Shown: piece after piece, positions 35,639 to 44,457 of the stretch
How positions within the stretch are numbered: the first letter of the stretch is position 1
Layout: each line of letters opens with the position of its first letter
NCBI RefSeq assembly: GCF_914271435.1
Contig: NZ_CAJZAI010000016.1
Span: 40,750-104,749, forward strand
Length of the DNA stretch: 64,000 nucleotides
Reading direction: 5' to 3'
From: Cupriavidus laharis
GTDB taxonomy: Bacteria > Pseudomonadota > Gammaproteobacteria > Burkholderiales > Burkholderiaceae
The notes under the pieces: generated by a model
The model's database searches: none
What the model was told of the DNA's origin: nothing
The model's input: only the letters and a program-made list of their open reading frames with translations
Translations under genes and position numbers: made by a program

Positions 35639-38600
35639 TTAGGGGTTTTCGCCCTGTGCCTGATATGCGGCGGCAAGATAGTCGTCGCGCGGGGTATCGA
35701 GCCAGTCGACCGTCCTCATCTTCCGCACCACCACGAACTCGTCGCGGTTGGTGCCGATCGTGCCGTAGTAGTTGAAGCCGTAGCTCAGCTGCGCATAACC
35801 GCCGATCATGTGGGTGGGCTTGAGCACCACCCGCGTCACCGAGTTGTGGATGCCGCCCCGCACGCCGGTGATCTCGCTGCCCGGCGTGTTGATGATCTTC
35901 TCCTGCGCGTGGTACATCATCAGGATGCCCGGCTGGATGCGCTGGCTGACCACCGCGCGCACGGTCACGGCGCCGTTGGCGTTGAACAGCTCCATCCAGT
36001 CGTTGTCTTCGATCCCGGCACGTTTCGCGTCTTCCTCGCTCAGCCACGCCACCGGACCGCCGCGGTTGAGCGTCAGCATGATCAGGTTGTCGGTGTAGGT
36101 GCTGTGGATGCCCCACTTCTGGTGCGGGGTCAGGAAGTTCAGCACGATCTCCGTGTTGCCGTTCGGCCGTATGCCGGCCATGCGGTTGGTCGCCTTCATG
36201 TCCACCGGCGGCCGGTAGGTGGAAAAACCTTCGCCGAAGGCGATCATCCAGGGGTGATCCTGGTAGAACTGCTGGCGCCCCGTCAGCGTCCGCCACGGAA
36301 TCAGCTCATGGACATTGGTGTAGCCGGCGTTGTAGCTGACCGTCTCGCTCTCGATGCCGCTCCAGGTCGGGCTGCTGATGATCTTGCGCGGCTGCGCCTG
36401 GATGTCGCGGTAGCGGATCTTCTCGTCCTCGCGGTAGAGGGCCAGGTGCGCATGCTCGCGCCCCGTGGCTTGCGACAGCGCCTCCCACGCCTTGACCGCG
36501 ACATGCCCGTTGGTCTCGGGAGCGAGCAGGAGGATCACCTCGCACGCGTCGATATCGGTCAGGATGCGCGGCCGTCCCTGGGTCGCCCCGGGCTCCTCGA
36601 CCACGCCATTTAGCTGCCCGAGCTGCTCCACCTCCGTGCCGGTCTTCCAGGCGATGCCCTTGCCGCCGTTGCCGAGCTTGTCCATGAGCGGGCCGAGCGC
36701 GGTGAAACGCCTGTAGAGGTTCGGATAGTCGCGCTCGACGATGGTGACCTGGGGCGCGGTCTTTCCGGGAATCAGGTCGCACTCGCCCTTCTTCCATTCC
36801 GCCACGCCGTAGGGTTGGGCCAGTTCGGCCGGCGTGTCGTGCATCAGCGGCGTCATGACCGTGTCGCGCTCCACCCCCAGGTGGCCGACACAGACTTCGC
36901 TGAACGCCTTGGCAAAGCCCTTGTAGATCTCCCAGTCGGAGCGGGACTCCCACACCGGATCCACGGCCGCCGACAACGGGTGGATGAACGGGTGCATGTC
37001 GCTGGTGTTCAGGTCGTTCTTCTCGTACCAACTGGCCGTCGGCAGCACGATGTCCGAGTAGAGACATGTCGTGCTCATGCGGAAGTCCAGCGTCACCAGC
37101 AGGTCGAGCTTTCCTTCCGGAGCCTGTTCGTGCCACTTCACCTCATGGGGCCGCGCCTCGTCGGCCCCGAGATCCTTGCCCTGAACGCCGCTTCCGGTAC
37201 CCAGCAGGTGTTTGCAGAAGTACTCGTGCCCCTTGCCGCTCGAGCCCAGCAGGTTGCTGCGCCACACGAACATATTGCGCGGCCAGTTCTCCGGCGCATC
37301 GGGATCTTCGCAGCTCATCCGCAAGGTTCCGTCCTTGAGCCCGCGCGCGATGAAATCTCGCGGCGCGAGACCGGCGGCGTCCGCTTGCGCGGCCACGTCC
37401 AGCGGATTGATGTCAAGCTGCGGCGCGCTCGGCAGCCAGCCCATGCGCTCGGCGCGCACGTTGTAGTCGATCATGCTGCCGCCGTACAGGCTCCGGTCGG
37501 CCAGCGGCGACACGATCTCCTCGATGCCGAGCTTCTCGTAGCGCCACTGGTCCGTATGCGCATAGAAGAAGCTGGTGCTGTTCTGGTGGCGCGGCGGCCG
37601 GGACCAGTCCAGCGCAAAGGCCAGCGCCGTCCATCCGGTCTGCGGACGCAGCTTTTCCTGTCCGACGTAGTGCGACCAGCCGCCACCGCTCTTGCCGATG
37701 CAGCCGCACATCATCAGCAGGTTGATGACACCGCGGTAGTTCATGTCGCAGTGATACCAGTGGTTCATGCCGGCGCCGATGATGACCATCGACCTGCCCT
37801 GCGTCTTGTCCGCGTTGGCCGCGAACTCCCGTGCCACGGTAACGATGTGCTGGCGCGGCACACCGGTAATGGCCTCCGCCCAGGCAGGCGTGTACGGGGC
37901 ATTGGCGTCGTAGCTCGCCGCGCCGCTGCCCAGGCCGCGGTCAATGCCGTACTGCGCTGCCTGGAGGTCGAACACAGTTGCCACAAGCGCGGTGCGGTCG
38001 CCGATCTGCATGCGCACGGCCGGGATGCGGGCGCGGTTGACGTCGCTGCCCTGCTCATTGGCCGGAAAGTGCGGGGTCTCGATGCCGCCAAAATAGGGAA
38101 AGCCTGCCTCGACGACCTCATGCCCCGGGTCCGCGCCTTCCAGCACGGACAGGCGGAGCCTGAGCGGCGAGCCGTCGCGCGCGTCCTTTTCCTCGAGGTT
38201 CCATTTACCGGTATCGTCGCGCCCCTCGGCTCCCCAGCGAAAACCGATCGAGCCGTTGGGCACCACGACGCGGCCCTCCGTATCGAAGGCGACGGTCTTC
38301 CATTCCGGGTTGTTGACCTGGCCGAGCGTATCGCCGAAATCGGCGGCCCGCACATAGCGGTCCGGCACCTGCACCACGCTGCCGTCAGGCAGGCGATGCT
38401 CGCGCAGCAGGACCAGGTTGGGCAGGTCGGTGTAGCGGCGGGCGTAATCGTCGAAGTATTCGCTGCGCTGCTCGAAATAGAACTCCCGCAGAACGACGTG
38501 TCCCATCGCCATCGCTACCGCTGCATCGGTGCCCTGCTTGGGATGGAGCCACAGGTCAGCCAGCTTGGCCACTTCGCTGTAGTCGGGCGTCACCGAGACG

Positions 38601-39433
38601 ATCTTCGTGCCCTTGTAGCGCACCTCGGTAAAGAAATGCGCATCAGGGGTACGCGTCTGCGGCACATTGGAGCCCCAGGCGATGATGTAGCCGCTGTTGT
38701 ACCAGTCCGCGCTTTCCGGCACGTCGGTCTGCTCGCCCCAGATCTGCGGGCTTGCCGGGGGAAGGTCGCAGTACCAGTCGTAGAAACTCATGCAGACGCC
38801 GCCGATCAGGCTCAGGTAGCGGCTGCCCGCGGCGTAGCTCACCATGCTCATCGCGGGAATCGGCGAGAAACCGATGATGCGATCTGGCCCATGCTTGCGG
38901 ATCGTGTAGACATTGGCTGCCGCCACCAGCTGGTTGACCTCTTCCCAACTGCTGCGCACGAAGCCTCCCATGCCGCGCACGTGCTGGTAGTCGCGGCGCG
39001 CGACGTCGTCCTCCACGATCAGCGCCCATGCCTCGACCGGGTTCTTCGCCGCCGCGAGAGCTGCGCGCCAACGCTTGAGCAGGCGCCCGCGCACCATCGG
39101 ATACTTCACGCGATTGGCGCTGTAGAGATACCACGAGTAGCTGGCGCCGCGCGCGCAGCCTCTCGGTTCATGGTTGGGCATGTCCCAGCGCGTGCGCGGA
39201 TAGTCGGTCTGCTGCGTTTCCCACGTCACGATGCCGCCCTTGACGTAGATCTTCCAGGAACAGGAACCCGTGCAGTTGACCCCATGGGTGCTGCGCACGA
39301 TCTTGTCATGTGACCAGCGGTTCCGGTATGCGTCCTCCCAGGTCCGGTCTTCGCCAGTGGTCCGCCCGTGATCGCCCGCGAAGTTTTCCCTGGGCAACGT
39401 GAAATGCGTCAGTCGGTCGAGGAAATGGCTCAT
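35639..39433 (-). CDS. narG: Respiratory nitrate reductase alpha subunit (molybdopterin)
   Basis: NarG reduces nitrate to nitrite at a Mo-bis-MGD centre on the cytoplasmic side. The 1264 residues are family length. The N-terminal FS0 cluster ligands His50, Cys54, Cys58 and Cys93 match the E. coli residues offset by one. 'SADWYNSGYI' contains the conserved Mo-ligand aspartate. The remnant twin-arginine-like N-terminus is not a working signal, consistent with cytoplasmic location. Confidence 0.98.
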   Translation of the reverse strand: MSHFLDRLTHFTLPRENFAGDHGRTTGEDRTWEDAYRNRWSHDKIVRSTHGVNCTGSCSWKIYVKGGIVTWETQQTDYPRTRWDMPNHEPRGCARGASYSWYLYSANRVKYPMVRGRLLKRWRAALAAAKNPVEAWALIVEDDVARRDYQHVRGMGGFVRSSWEEVNQLVAAANVYTIRKHGPDRIIGFSPIPAMSMVSYAAGSRYLSLIGGVCMSFYDWYCDLPPASPQIWGEQTDVPESADWYNSGYIIAWGSNVPQTRTPDAHFFTEVRYKGTKIVSVTPDYSEVAKLADLWLHPKQGTDAAVAMAMGHVVLREFYFEQRSEYFDDYARRYTDLPNLVLLREHRLPDGSVVQVPDRYVRAADFGDTLGQVNNPEWKTVAFDTEGRVVVPNGSIGFRWGAEGRDDTGKWNLEEKDARDGSPLRLRLSVLEGADPGHEVVEAGFPYFGGIETPHFPANEQGSDVNRARIPAVRMQIGDRTALVATVFDLQAAQYGIDRGLGSGAASYDANAPYTPAWAEAITGVPRQHIVTVAREFAANADKTQGRSMVIIGAGMNHWYHCDMNYRGVINLLMMCGCIGKSGGGWSHYVGQEKLRPQTGWTALAFALDWSRPPRHQNSTSFFYAHTDQWRYEKLGIEEIVSPLADRSLYGGSMIDYNVRAERMGWLPSAPQLDINPLDVAAQADAAGLAPRDFIARGLKDGTLRMSCEDPDAPENWPRNMFVWRSNLLGSSGKGHEYFCKHLLGTGSGVQGKDLGADEARPHEVKWHEQAPEGKLDLLVTLDFRMSTTCLYSDIVLPTASWYEKNDLNTSDMHPFIHPLSAAVDPVWESRSDWEIYKGFAKAFSEVCVGHLGVERDTVMTPLMHDTPAELAQPYGVAEWKKGECDLIPGKTAPQVTIVERDYPNLYRRFTALGPLMDKLGNGGKGIAWKTGTEVEQLGQLNGVVEEPGATQGRPRILTDIDACEVILLLAPETNGHVAVKAWEALSQATGREHAHLALYREDEKIRYRDIQAQPRKIISSPTWSGIESETVSYNAGYTNVHELIPWRTLTGRQQFYQDHPWMIAFGEGFSTYRPPVDMKATNRMAGIRPNGNTEIVLNFLTPHQKWGIHSTYTDNLIMLTLNRGGPVAWLSEEDAKRAGIEDNDWMELFNANGAVTVRAVVSQRIQPGILMMYHAQEKIINTPGSEITGVRGGIHNSVTRVVLKPTHMIGGYAQLSYGFNYYGTIGTNRDEFVVVRKMRTVDWLDTPRDDYLAAAYQAQGENP

Positions 39434-39462
39434 GGAATCATGATCTCCGGATCAGGACGGGC

Positions 39463-40917
39463 TCAGCACGGCATGCTTGCATTGCGTCTTGCATAGCACC
39501 ACCACGTGATCGCCACGCACACCAGGTAGAACACCGCGAAGATCCATAGCGCGGCCTCAGGGCCGCCCGTCGCGTCAATGGACGAACCGTAGCTCTTCGG
39601 AATAAAGAAGCCGCCGTAAGCGCCCAGGGCGCCCGCGAAGCCGACCGCGGCCGCTCCCAGCACGTTGCCCGTCTTCTGTGCCGCGGCCCGGTCCGCACCG
39701 GAGTCGCCGGCCACCTTGCGCATCGACAGTTCATGGAAGATCGCGGGGATCATGCGGAACGTCGAACCGTTGCCGATGCCGGTCGTCACGAACAGGACCA
39801 GGAACATGACAAAGAAGCCGGCGAAGCTGCCTTGCTCAGGTCCGAACGGGAACGCCAGGGTGCCCGCGCCCTTGGGCAGGAAGCACAGCACGCCGAGGAC
39901 CGCCAGGGCCATGGCCAGGAAGTTCCACATCGTTACCACGCCACCGCCGGTCTTGTCGGCAAGCCAGCCGCCGAACGGGCGCACGATCGCACCGACCAGC
40001 GGCCCGAGCCAGGCGTAGGCCAGTGGATTGACATCGGGAAACTGACTCTTTGTCAGAAGCGGGAAACCTGCCGCAAACCCGATGAAAGAGCCGAACGTGC
40101 CCAGATAGAGCAGGCACATGATCCAGTTGTGCTTTTCCCGGAAAATCGCGCTCTGCTCGGCAAACGATGCCTTGGCGTCGGCCACGTCGTTCATGGTGAA
40201 CCACGCGACGACGGCGGTGATGGCAATCCATGGCACCCAGATGAATGCCGCGTTCTGGGTCCATACCTGCATCGCCTGGCCGTTCCTGGTGACTGTCTGC
40301 GGGTCGCCGCCGAAGATGCCGAACATGCCGATCGTCACCACGATCGGGCTCAGGAACTGCACCACCGACACGCCCAGATTGCCGAGCCCGGCATTGACGC
40401 CAAGCGCCGAGCCCTTGCGGTCCTGCGGGAAGAAGTAGCTGATATTGGCCATGCTGGAGCTGAAGTTCCCGCCACCGAAGCCGCACAGCAGCGCCAGGAT
40501 GAGCATGGTCGAATATGGGGTCGACGGATCCTGCACGGCGATGCCGATGCCGACGGCAGGGATGAGCAGGGACACCGTCGACACCGCAGTCCAGCGCCGC
40601 CCGCCTACAAGCGGCACGATGAACGAGTAGAAGATGCGCAGCGTAGCGCCGCTGAGCGCAGGTACCGCGGTCAGCCAGAATAGCTGGTTGGTGGAATACG
40701 GAAAGCCCAGCGAAGGCAGGCTGACTGCAACCACGCTCCAGACTTGCCAGATGGCAAACGCCAGGAACAGCGCCGGCACCGAGATCCAGAGATTGATCTT
40801 GGCGATTGCCTCGCCTTCCTTTTCCCAGAACGCCTTGTCTTCGGGAGTCCATACGTAAAGCGTGGACCCGCGCCGAATTGGCAGATCGTCGTTGCGCATT
40901 GGCATGGGCTCCGTCAT
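39463..40917 (-). CDS. narK: NarK-type nitrate/nitrite transporter
   Basis: An MFS protein of about 484 residues with twelve membrane helices, of the nitrate/nitrite porter family. It has the glycine-rich signature region 'GNLGVSVVQFL' and a 'GGGNFSSSMANI' segment. It heads the nar operon with 29 bp before narG. Three starts are close together: 40917, 40905 and 40899. The last has the best spacing from GGAG. A longer frame upstream (to 41052) lacks homology. Confidence 0.93.
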   Translation of the reverse strand: MTEPMPMRNDDLPIRRGSTLYVWTPEDKAFWEKEGEAIAKINLWISVPALFLAFAIWQVWSVVAVSLPSLGFPYSTNQLFWLTAVPALSGATLRIFYSFIVPLVGGRRWTAVSTVSLLIPAVGIGIAVQDPSTPYSTMLILALLCGFGGGNFSSSMANISYFFPQDRKGSALGVNAGLGNLGVSVVQFLSPIVVTIGMFGIFGGDPQTVTRNGQAMQVWTQNAAFIWVPWIAITAVVAWFTMNDVADAKASFAEQSAIFREKHNWIMCLLYLGTFGSFIGFAAGFPLLTKSQFPDVNPLAYAWLGPLVGAIVRPFGGWLADKTGGGVVTMWNFLAMALAVLGVLCFLPKGAGTLAFPFGPEQGSFAGFFVMFLVLFVTTGIGNGSTFRMIPAIFHELSMRKVAGDSGADRAAAQKTGNVLGAAAVGFAGALGAYGGFFIPKSYGSSIDATGGPEAALWIFAVFYLVCVAITWWCYARRNASMPC

Positions 40918-40963
40918 GGAGTCTCGGGGCGGCCGGACAGATATCTGGCCTGGGGACCTTTTG

Positions 40964-40993
40964 ATGCTAGAGCCAGCCATCCGGACTTGTCCA
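40964..40993 (-). promoter_or_regulatory. Putative narK promoter
   Basis: On the minus strand TGGACA (40988-40993) and TAGCAT (40964-40969) are 18 bp apart. They are about 50-75 bp before the narK start. The -35 lies inside the inverted repeat at 40977-40998. Confidence 0.45.
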
Positions 40994-40998
40994 GATGG
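40977..40998. promoter_or_regulatory. 22-bp inverted repeat over the narK -35 region
   Basis: CCATCCGGAC and GTCCAGATGG pair in 9 of 10 positions around a two-base centre. A second palindrome, CAGATATCTG (40938-40947), lies downstream of the -10 in the message direction. The pair looks like operator sites. The motif is not FNR-like, and the regulator is unknown. Confidence 0.5.
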
Positions 40999-41241
40999 TC
41001 TTGCGGGCAGCTTACTCAGCTGATTCGCGCAATCGCCCTCTCCTCGGCGCACGGAGCCGATATGAAAGTTTTATTGGTAAATATGAAATATTTCGCGGCA
41101 CCCCAGGAAGGGCCGCACAAGCGTATGAGACTGCCTCGAGTGCCGCCCGCCGCGTCAGCGCTTGCCCATCACGCACTTCATGCAGCAATTCTGACAGCTC
41201 GGTACTCGGTATTGAGTCGGCCGGACATGCTTGACCATCGG

Positions 41242-41511
41242 CTAGACGACGGGCCGTCGCACCGTCCGCGCCAGCGGCCACCAATGCAGGAAGCCGAACA
41301 AGAGCGTCAGGACGATGCTGGCGAACAGCGACCCGTCATATAGCCTGACATACCTGAAGGCAATCACCACTTCGAGGGCATGCACCACCAGCAGCACGAC
41401 CGCGGTCGTCTGGATCATGCTGGCGAACGCGCGGCCAACGAGTCCAGCCGTGGCAGCCAGGGCCAGCGCGTAGGCCAGCATGCAAGTCAACTTCATCAGT
41501 CGCATCATCAC
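41242..41511 (-). CDS. DUF1145 small inner-membrane protein
   Basis: The 89-residue protein has two or three hydrophobic helices (about 5-30, 33-50 and 62-78) and ends with a basic tail. It resembles the YhhL/DUF1145 family of unknown function. Its start overlaps the stop of the DUF1254 gene upstream in ATGA fashion, so the two are translationally coupled. Confidence 0.75.
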   Translation of the reverse strand: MMMRLMKLTCMLAYALALAATAGLVGRAFASMIQTTAVVLLVVHALEVVIAFRYVRLYDGSLFASIVLTLLFGFLHWWPLARTVRRPVV

Positions 41512-43004
41512 TTCACTTCCTCGATTTCACCCGGCTTCCAGCGCTTGTCGAAAAACGCCTGCTCTGGGCCATAGAGACGCAGAATCACGCTCCAGCCCTT
41601 TTCCCGGCGCGTCTCCACCCAGTTGGCTTCCTTGCCCGGCGGCGCCTTGGGGCCAAAATACACGTCCACGGAGCCGTCGGGATTGGCCACGATCCCGTTC
41701 CGCTCGCTGCCGATGCTCGGGAATCGCTGGTTGGTCTGGAGCATCGAGCGGGTCTGAGTGTCATACAGCACGAGCGACCAGAAATTCTTCGCGGGGATGT
41801 TCGGTGGCAGGTGCAGCTTGTAGGTCTTCGCGCCATCGAGGGGCTTTCCCTTCGCGTCCACCGTTGCGAATGCGTATTGCGATCCTGCGCCGGGCATCTT
41901 CAGCGCCATCGCAGGTGTGATGCCAATGGCGCAAAAGAAGAAAAAGGCGCGGGCGTCCAGCAGGCGTGCGCCATTGCGCAGGAACTCGTGGCTGCCGCCG
42001 ACGAATGGCGTCTGCCAGGCGCTGTTCGCATAGAGGTAGGCCTCCGGATCCCGGGAACGGTAGGCCAGGGTCCGCGCAGTCGCGCTGCCAACCGCCGCCG
42101 ACTCCGTCAGGATCTGCGTCATGCGCTTGTCGGGTGCGAACGGCTTGCCCTTCACCATGCCAATCGCTGCCAGCAGCCCGAGCGTCTCGGGGTCCGCCGA
42201 GGACGTGGGCTCTTCCTGGACGACTTCGTTCACCTCCTTGTAGAAGGAGAAGTCCATCGAATGAATGGTATTGAACGCCTTGCCGGAGACGCTGACGAAG
42301 TTCGTTGACGGCGGATTTCCGGCTTGCGCGAGCGGGTAGATGCGCAGGTGTTGCCGGATGCTGTCCGCGCCCGGCTTCGGATCGCCTTGTTGCTGGAACC
42401 CGCGCGTGATGAACCAGTTGCCATAGGTCGGCGATTTCACGGCGGTGTAGCCACGCGGCACTTCGTCCGAGTAGTTCGGCGGAAGGAGCACGTACTTTCC
42501 GCCCTTGCCCTTGTCCGGGCCTGCGTTGCCAAGGTCGGCGACATACCCGAACCAGAAGTTGTTAACGATGCCAAGCGTGTTCGGCGGGCTCTCGATCACG
42601 ACGGGTCCATTCTTCAGGTCGACCCAGGCCGACGCGTAGATGCTATCGGCGTTGGGCGTGAGGAACAGCGAGCGGGAATCCACCAGCGAGTCGAAGATGA
42701 TGACGGTCTGGTTGTCGGGTCCGAAGCCACGGATGCCCCTGCGCATCGCCGCGAGCGACGCGGCAGGCATGGAAGTCAGGAAGGCCTCGACTCCACGCTG
42801 GAAATCCAGATTGTCGTAGACCTTCCTGACCGTGGCGTCGTCAGGGAAGCCGTCGGTAAAGCGAAGCGTGCCGAGGCGCGACTCCAGAACGTGCGGCGTC
42901 ACGATGGACTGCGGGATCTCGGTCTTGTATTGCTGCGCCATGGCCGGCGCCAGGACCGACATCGCAGCAAGCGCCATGATTCTTTTCATGCGGCTGGTTT
43001 TCAT
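41508..43004 (-). CDS. DUF1254/DUF1214 exported protein
   Basis: The 498 residues begin with a signal peptide (KRIMALAAMSVLAPAMA, cut before QQYKTE). An N-terminal DUF1254 domain and a C-terminal DUF1214 domain ('NFWSLVLYDTQTRSMLQ' and 'YFGPKAPPGKEANWVET') follow. The family is periplasmic and of unknown function. A neighbour role in outer-membrane or envelope processes is possible. It is followed by the DUF1145 gene in the same unit. Confidence 0.9.
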   Translation of the reverse strand: MKTSRMKRIMALAAMSVLAPAMAQQYKTEIPQSIVTPHVLESRLGTLRFTDGFPDDATVRKVYDNLDFQRGVEAFLTSMPAASLAAMRRGIRGFGPDNQTVIIFDSLVDSRSLFLTPNADSIYASAWVDLKNGPVVIESPPNTLGIVNNFWFGYVADLGNAGPDKGKGGKYVLLPPNYSDEVPRGYTAVKSPTYGNWFITRGFQQQGDPKPGADSIRQHLRIYPLAQAGNPPSTNFVSVSGKAFNTIHSMDFSFYKEVNEVVQEEPTSSADPETLGLLAAIGMVKGKPFAPDKRMTQILTESAAVGSATARTLAYRSRDPEAYLYANSAWQTPFVGGSHEFLRNGARLLDARAFFFFCAIGITPAMALKMPGAGSQYAFATVDAKGKPLDGAKTYKLHLPPNIPAKNFWSLVLYDTQTRSMLQTNQRFPSIGSERNGIVANPDGSVDVYFGPKAPPGKEANWVETRREKGWSVILRLYGPEQAFFDKRWKPGEIEEVK

Positions 43005-43109
43005 TGTTGTCTCCTGTTGGTGCTACTCTCGCGACGCACCCGGGGATGGCAGGGCGCCGCCTCAATGACCCATCGGCTATGGGAGCGCTCGCCCGGGCGG
43101 CCGACGGCA

Positions 43110-44396
43110 TCAGTTCTGTGTCCAGCCTTCCTCTTCAAACAGCCGATGGGCCACCAGCCCAAGGCGCGTGGTCAGCATGTAGTTCTCACCGTCCTCGATC
43201 AGCGCCGCCCGCGCGTCGCGCAGCAGCTTCTCGATCGGGTACTCGCGCGAGGTTCCGCAGCCGCCAAACAGGCGGAAAGCTTCACTCGTGACATGCATGG
43301 CTTCCTCGGTCACTGTGACCTTGGCGGACGCCGTGGCCCAGGGATGCCCCTGCGGCGTCATGCGCGCATAGGCGAGGATGCGGCGCGCCGTCGCGCGGGC
43401 CAGTTCCACGCGGCGCAGCATGTCGCCAAGGCGGTAGCGTGTCAGTTGATGGTCGATCAGGCGGGCTCCGCCCTGACGGCGCTCGTGGCAGTACGCCAGC
43501 GCCATCTCGAATGCGGCGCGCGCGACACCGGTGAAGATCTGGCCCATGTGCGTGCCGGCGAACGACCAGGCGGCGCTCAGATTGCCGTAGTAGGTGTCCG
43601 TCGTCGTCACGGCAAACCGGCGGGGCAGCCGCACGTTGTCAAAGTAGATCTCGCCCTGCGGCAGCGAGCGCTGGCCGATCTTGTCGAGCGGCTTGCCGCG
43701 CGACACCCCGGGCAGGTCAAGGGGGATGATGGCTGCCACACCGTAGGGCAGGCCCTCCGCGTCATACAGGCCGTCGCCATAGTCGGCATTCATGTAGGCC
43801 AGCGCCACCTGTGCCGACACGCCGTTGGACACCCAGGCGGACGACTGGCCATTGATGACGATCTCATCGGCGTCCACCTTGGCGATCAGGTTGCCACGGT
43901 TCACGGGCACGCCCTGTGGCCACTCCTGCTTTGGGTAGAACGCGCCGAAGTCTGTTCCCTTGTCGGGCTGGGTGGCGATCCAGCAGCCGATCTTGCCGGC
44001 GCAGAGATCGATCAGTTCCTGGCTGCCGACAGCCTGCGCCATGTGCATCGGCATGCCTGCGGCACCAAGCGAGACGCCCAGCCCGGCATCGCCCCAGCCG
44101 AGTTCCTCGCCAATCAGGGCCTCGATGCGCACCGCGGTCTCCGGTGGGAACTGCGCGATCAGCGCGGGATCGAGCCCGAGCCTGGCGAATTCTGCGAACA
44201 CCGTCCAGTAAGGCGACGTCGACGCGATGACCTGATCCGGCTGCATCCGGTCGAGCTCCTGCGCGGCAGGCCTCAGTACATCCCGGGCAAAGCGATGCAC
44301 GCTTTCCTGGATCGCCCGTTCCTCCTCGGTCAGAGGCGTTTCGAAGCCGGTCAGCCCGACGGCTGGCAGCCTGATCCTGTCGTTCAGTTTCATCAT
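43110..44396 (-). CDS. Acyl-CoA dehydrogenase family protein
   Basis: A flavoenzyme of the acyl-CoA dehydrogenase family that introduces a double bond in an acyl-CoA. The start at 44396 (MMKLNDRIRLPAVGLTGF) has AGGAGACG upstream and gives 428 residues. Visible features are the 'LGVSLGAAGMPMHMAQAVG' FAD/substrate region, 'YCHERRQGG' and the C-terminal 'RLFGGCGTSREYPIEKLLRD'. Length is a little above the family norm. It lies downstream of the thiolase, the SDR and the ligase in the same direction. The substrate is unknown. Confidence 0.9.
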   Translation of the reverse strand: MMKLNDRIRLPAVGLTGFETPLTEEERAIQESVHRFARDVLRPAAQELDRMQPDQVIASTSPYWTVFAEFARLGLDPALIAQFPPETAVRIEALIGEELGWGDAGLGVSLGAAGMPMHMAQAVGSQELIDLCAGKIGCWIATQPDKGTDFGAFYPKQEWPQGVPVNRGNLIAKVDADEIVINGQSSAWVSNGVSAQVALAYMNADYGDGLYDAEGLPYGVAAIIPLDLPGVSRGKPLDKIGQRSLPQGEIYFDNVRLPRRFAVTTTDTYYGNLSAAWSFAGTHMGQIFTGVARAAFEMALAYCHERRQGGARLIDHQLTRYRLGDMLRRVELARATARRILAYARMTPQGHPWATASAKVTVTEEAMHVTSEAFRLFGGCGTSREYPIEKLLRDARAALIEDGENYMLTTRLGLVAHRLFEEEGWTQN

Positions 44397-44457
44397 GGTT
44401 TCGTCTCCTTGTGTTGGCGCCGTGTTGGCACCATTTCCGCGCCTCTGATGCAGTGGA

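Larger units (their letters stand above)
40918..41241. other. narK upstream region
   Basis: These 324 bp precede the nar operon and contain no supported gene. They include a promoter candidate with palindromes, and an A+T-rich patch at 41060-41095 with GAAATATTTC (41085-41094). I found no good FNR/Anr box (TTGAT-N4-ATCAA), although such operons are usually oxygen-regulated. Confidence 0.55.

Noticed and set aside
36815..39313. An 832-codon plus-strand frame over narG
   Set aside because: narG is certain on the minus strand; the plus frame has no recognisable domain.
41005..41025. FNR/Anr box near narK
   Set aside because: GATTGCGCGAATC is a partial palindrome but does not fit TTGAT-N4-ATCAA in half-site or spacing.
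41012..41284. A 90-codon minus frame in the narK upstream region
   Set aside because: It overlaps the DUF1145 end and the A+T-rich promoter region, has no ribosome binding site and no similarity I recognise.
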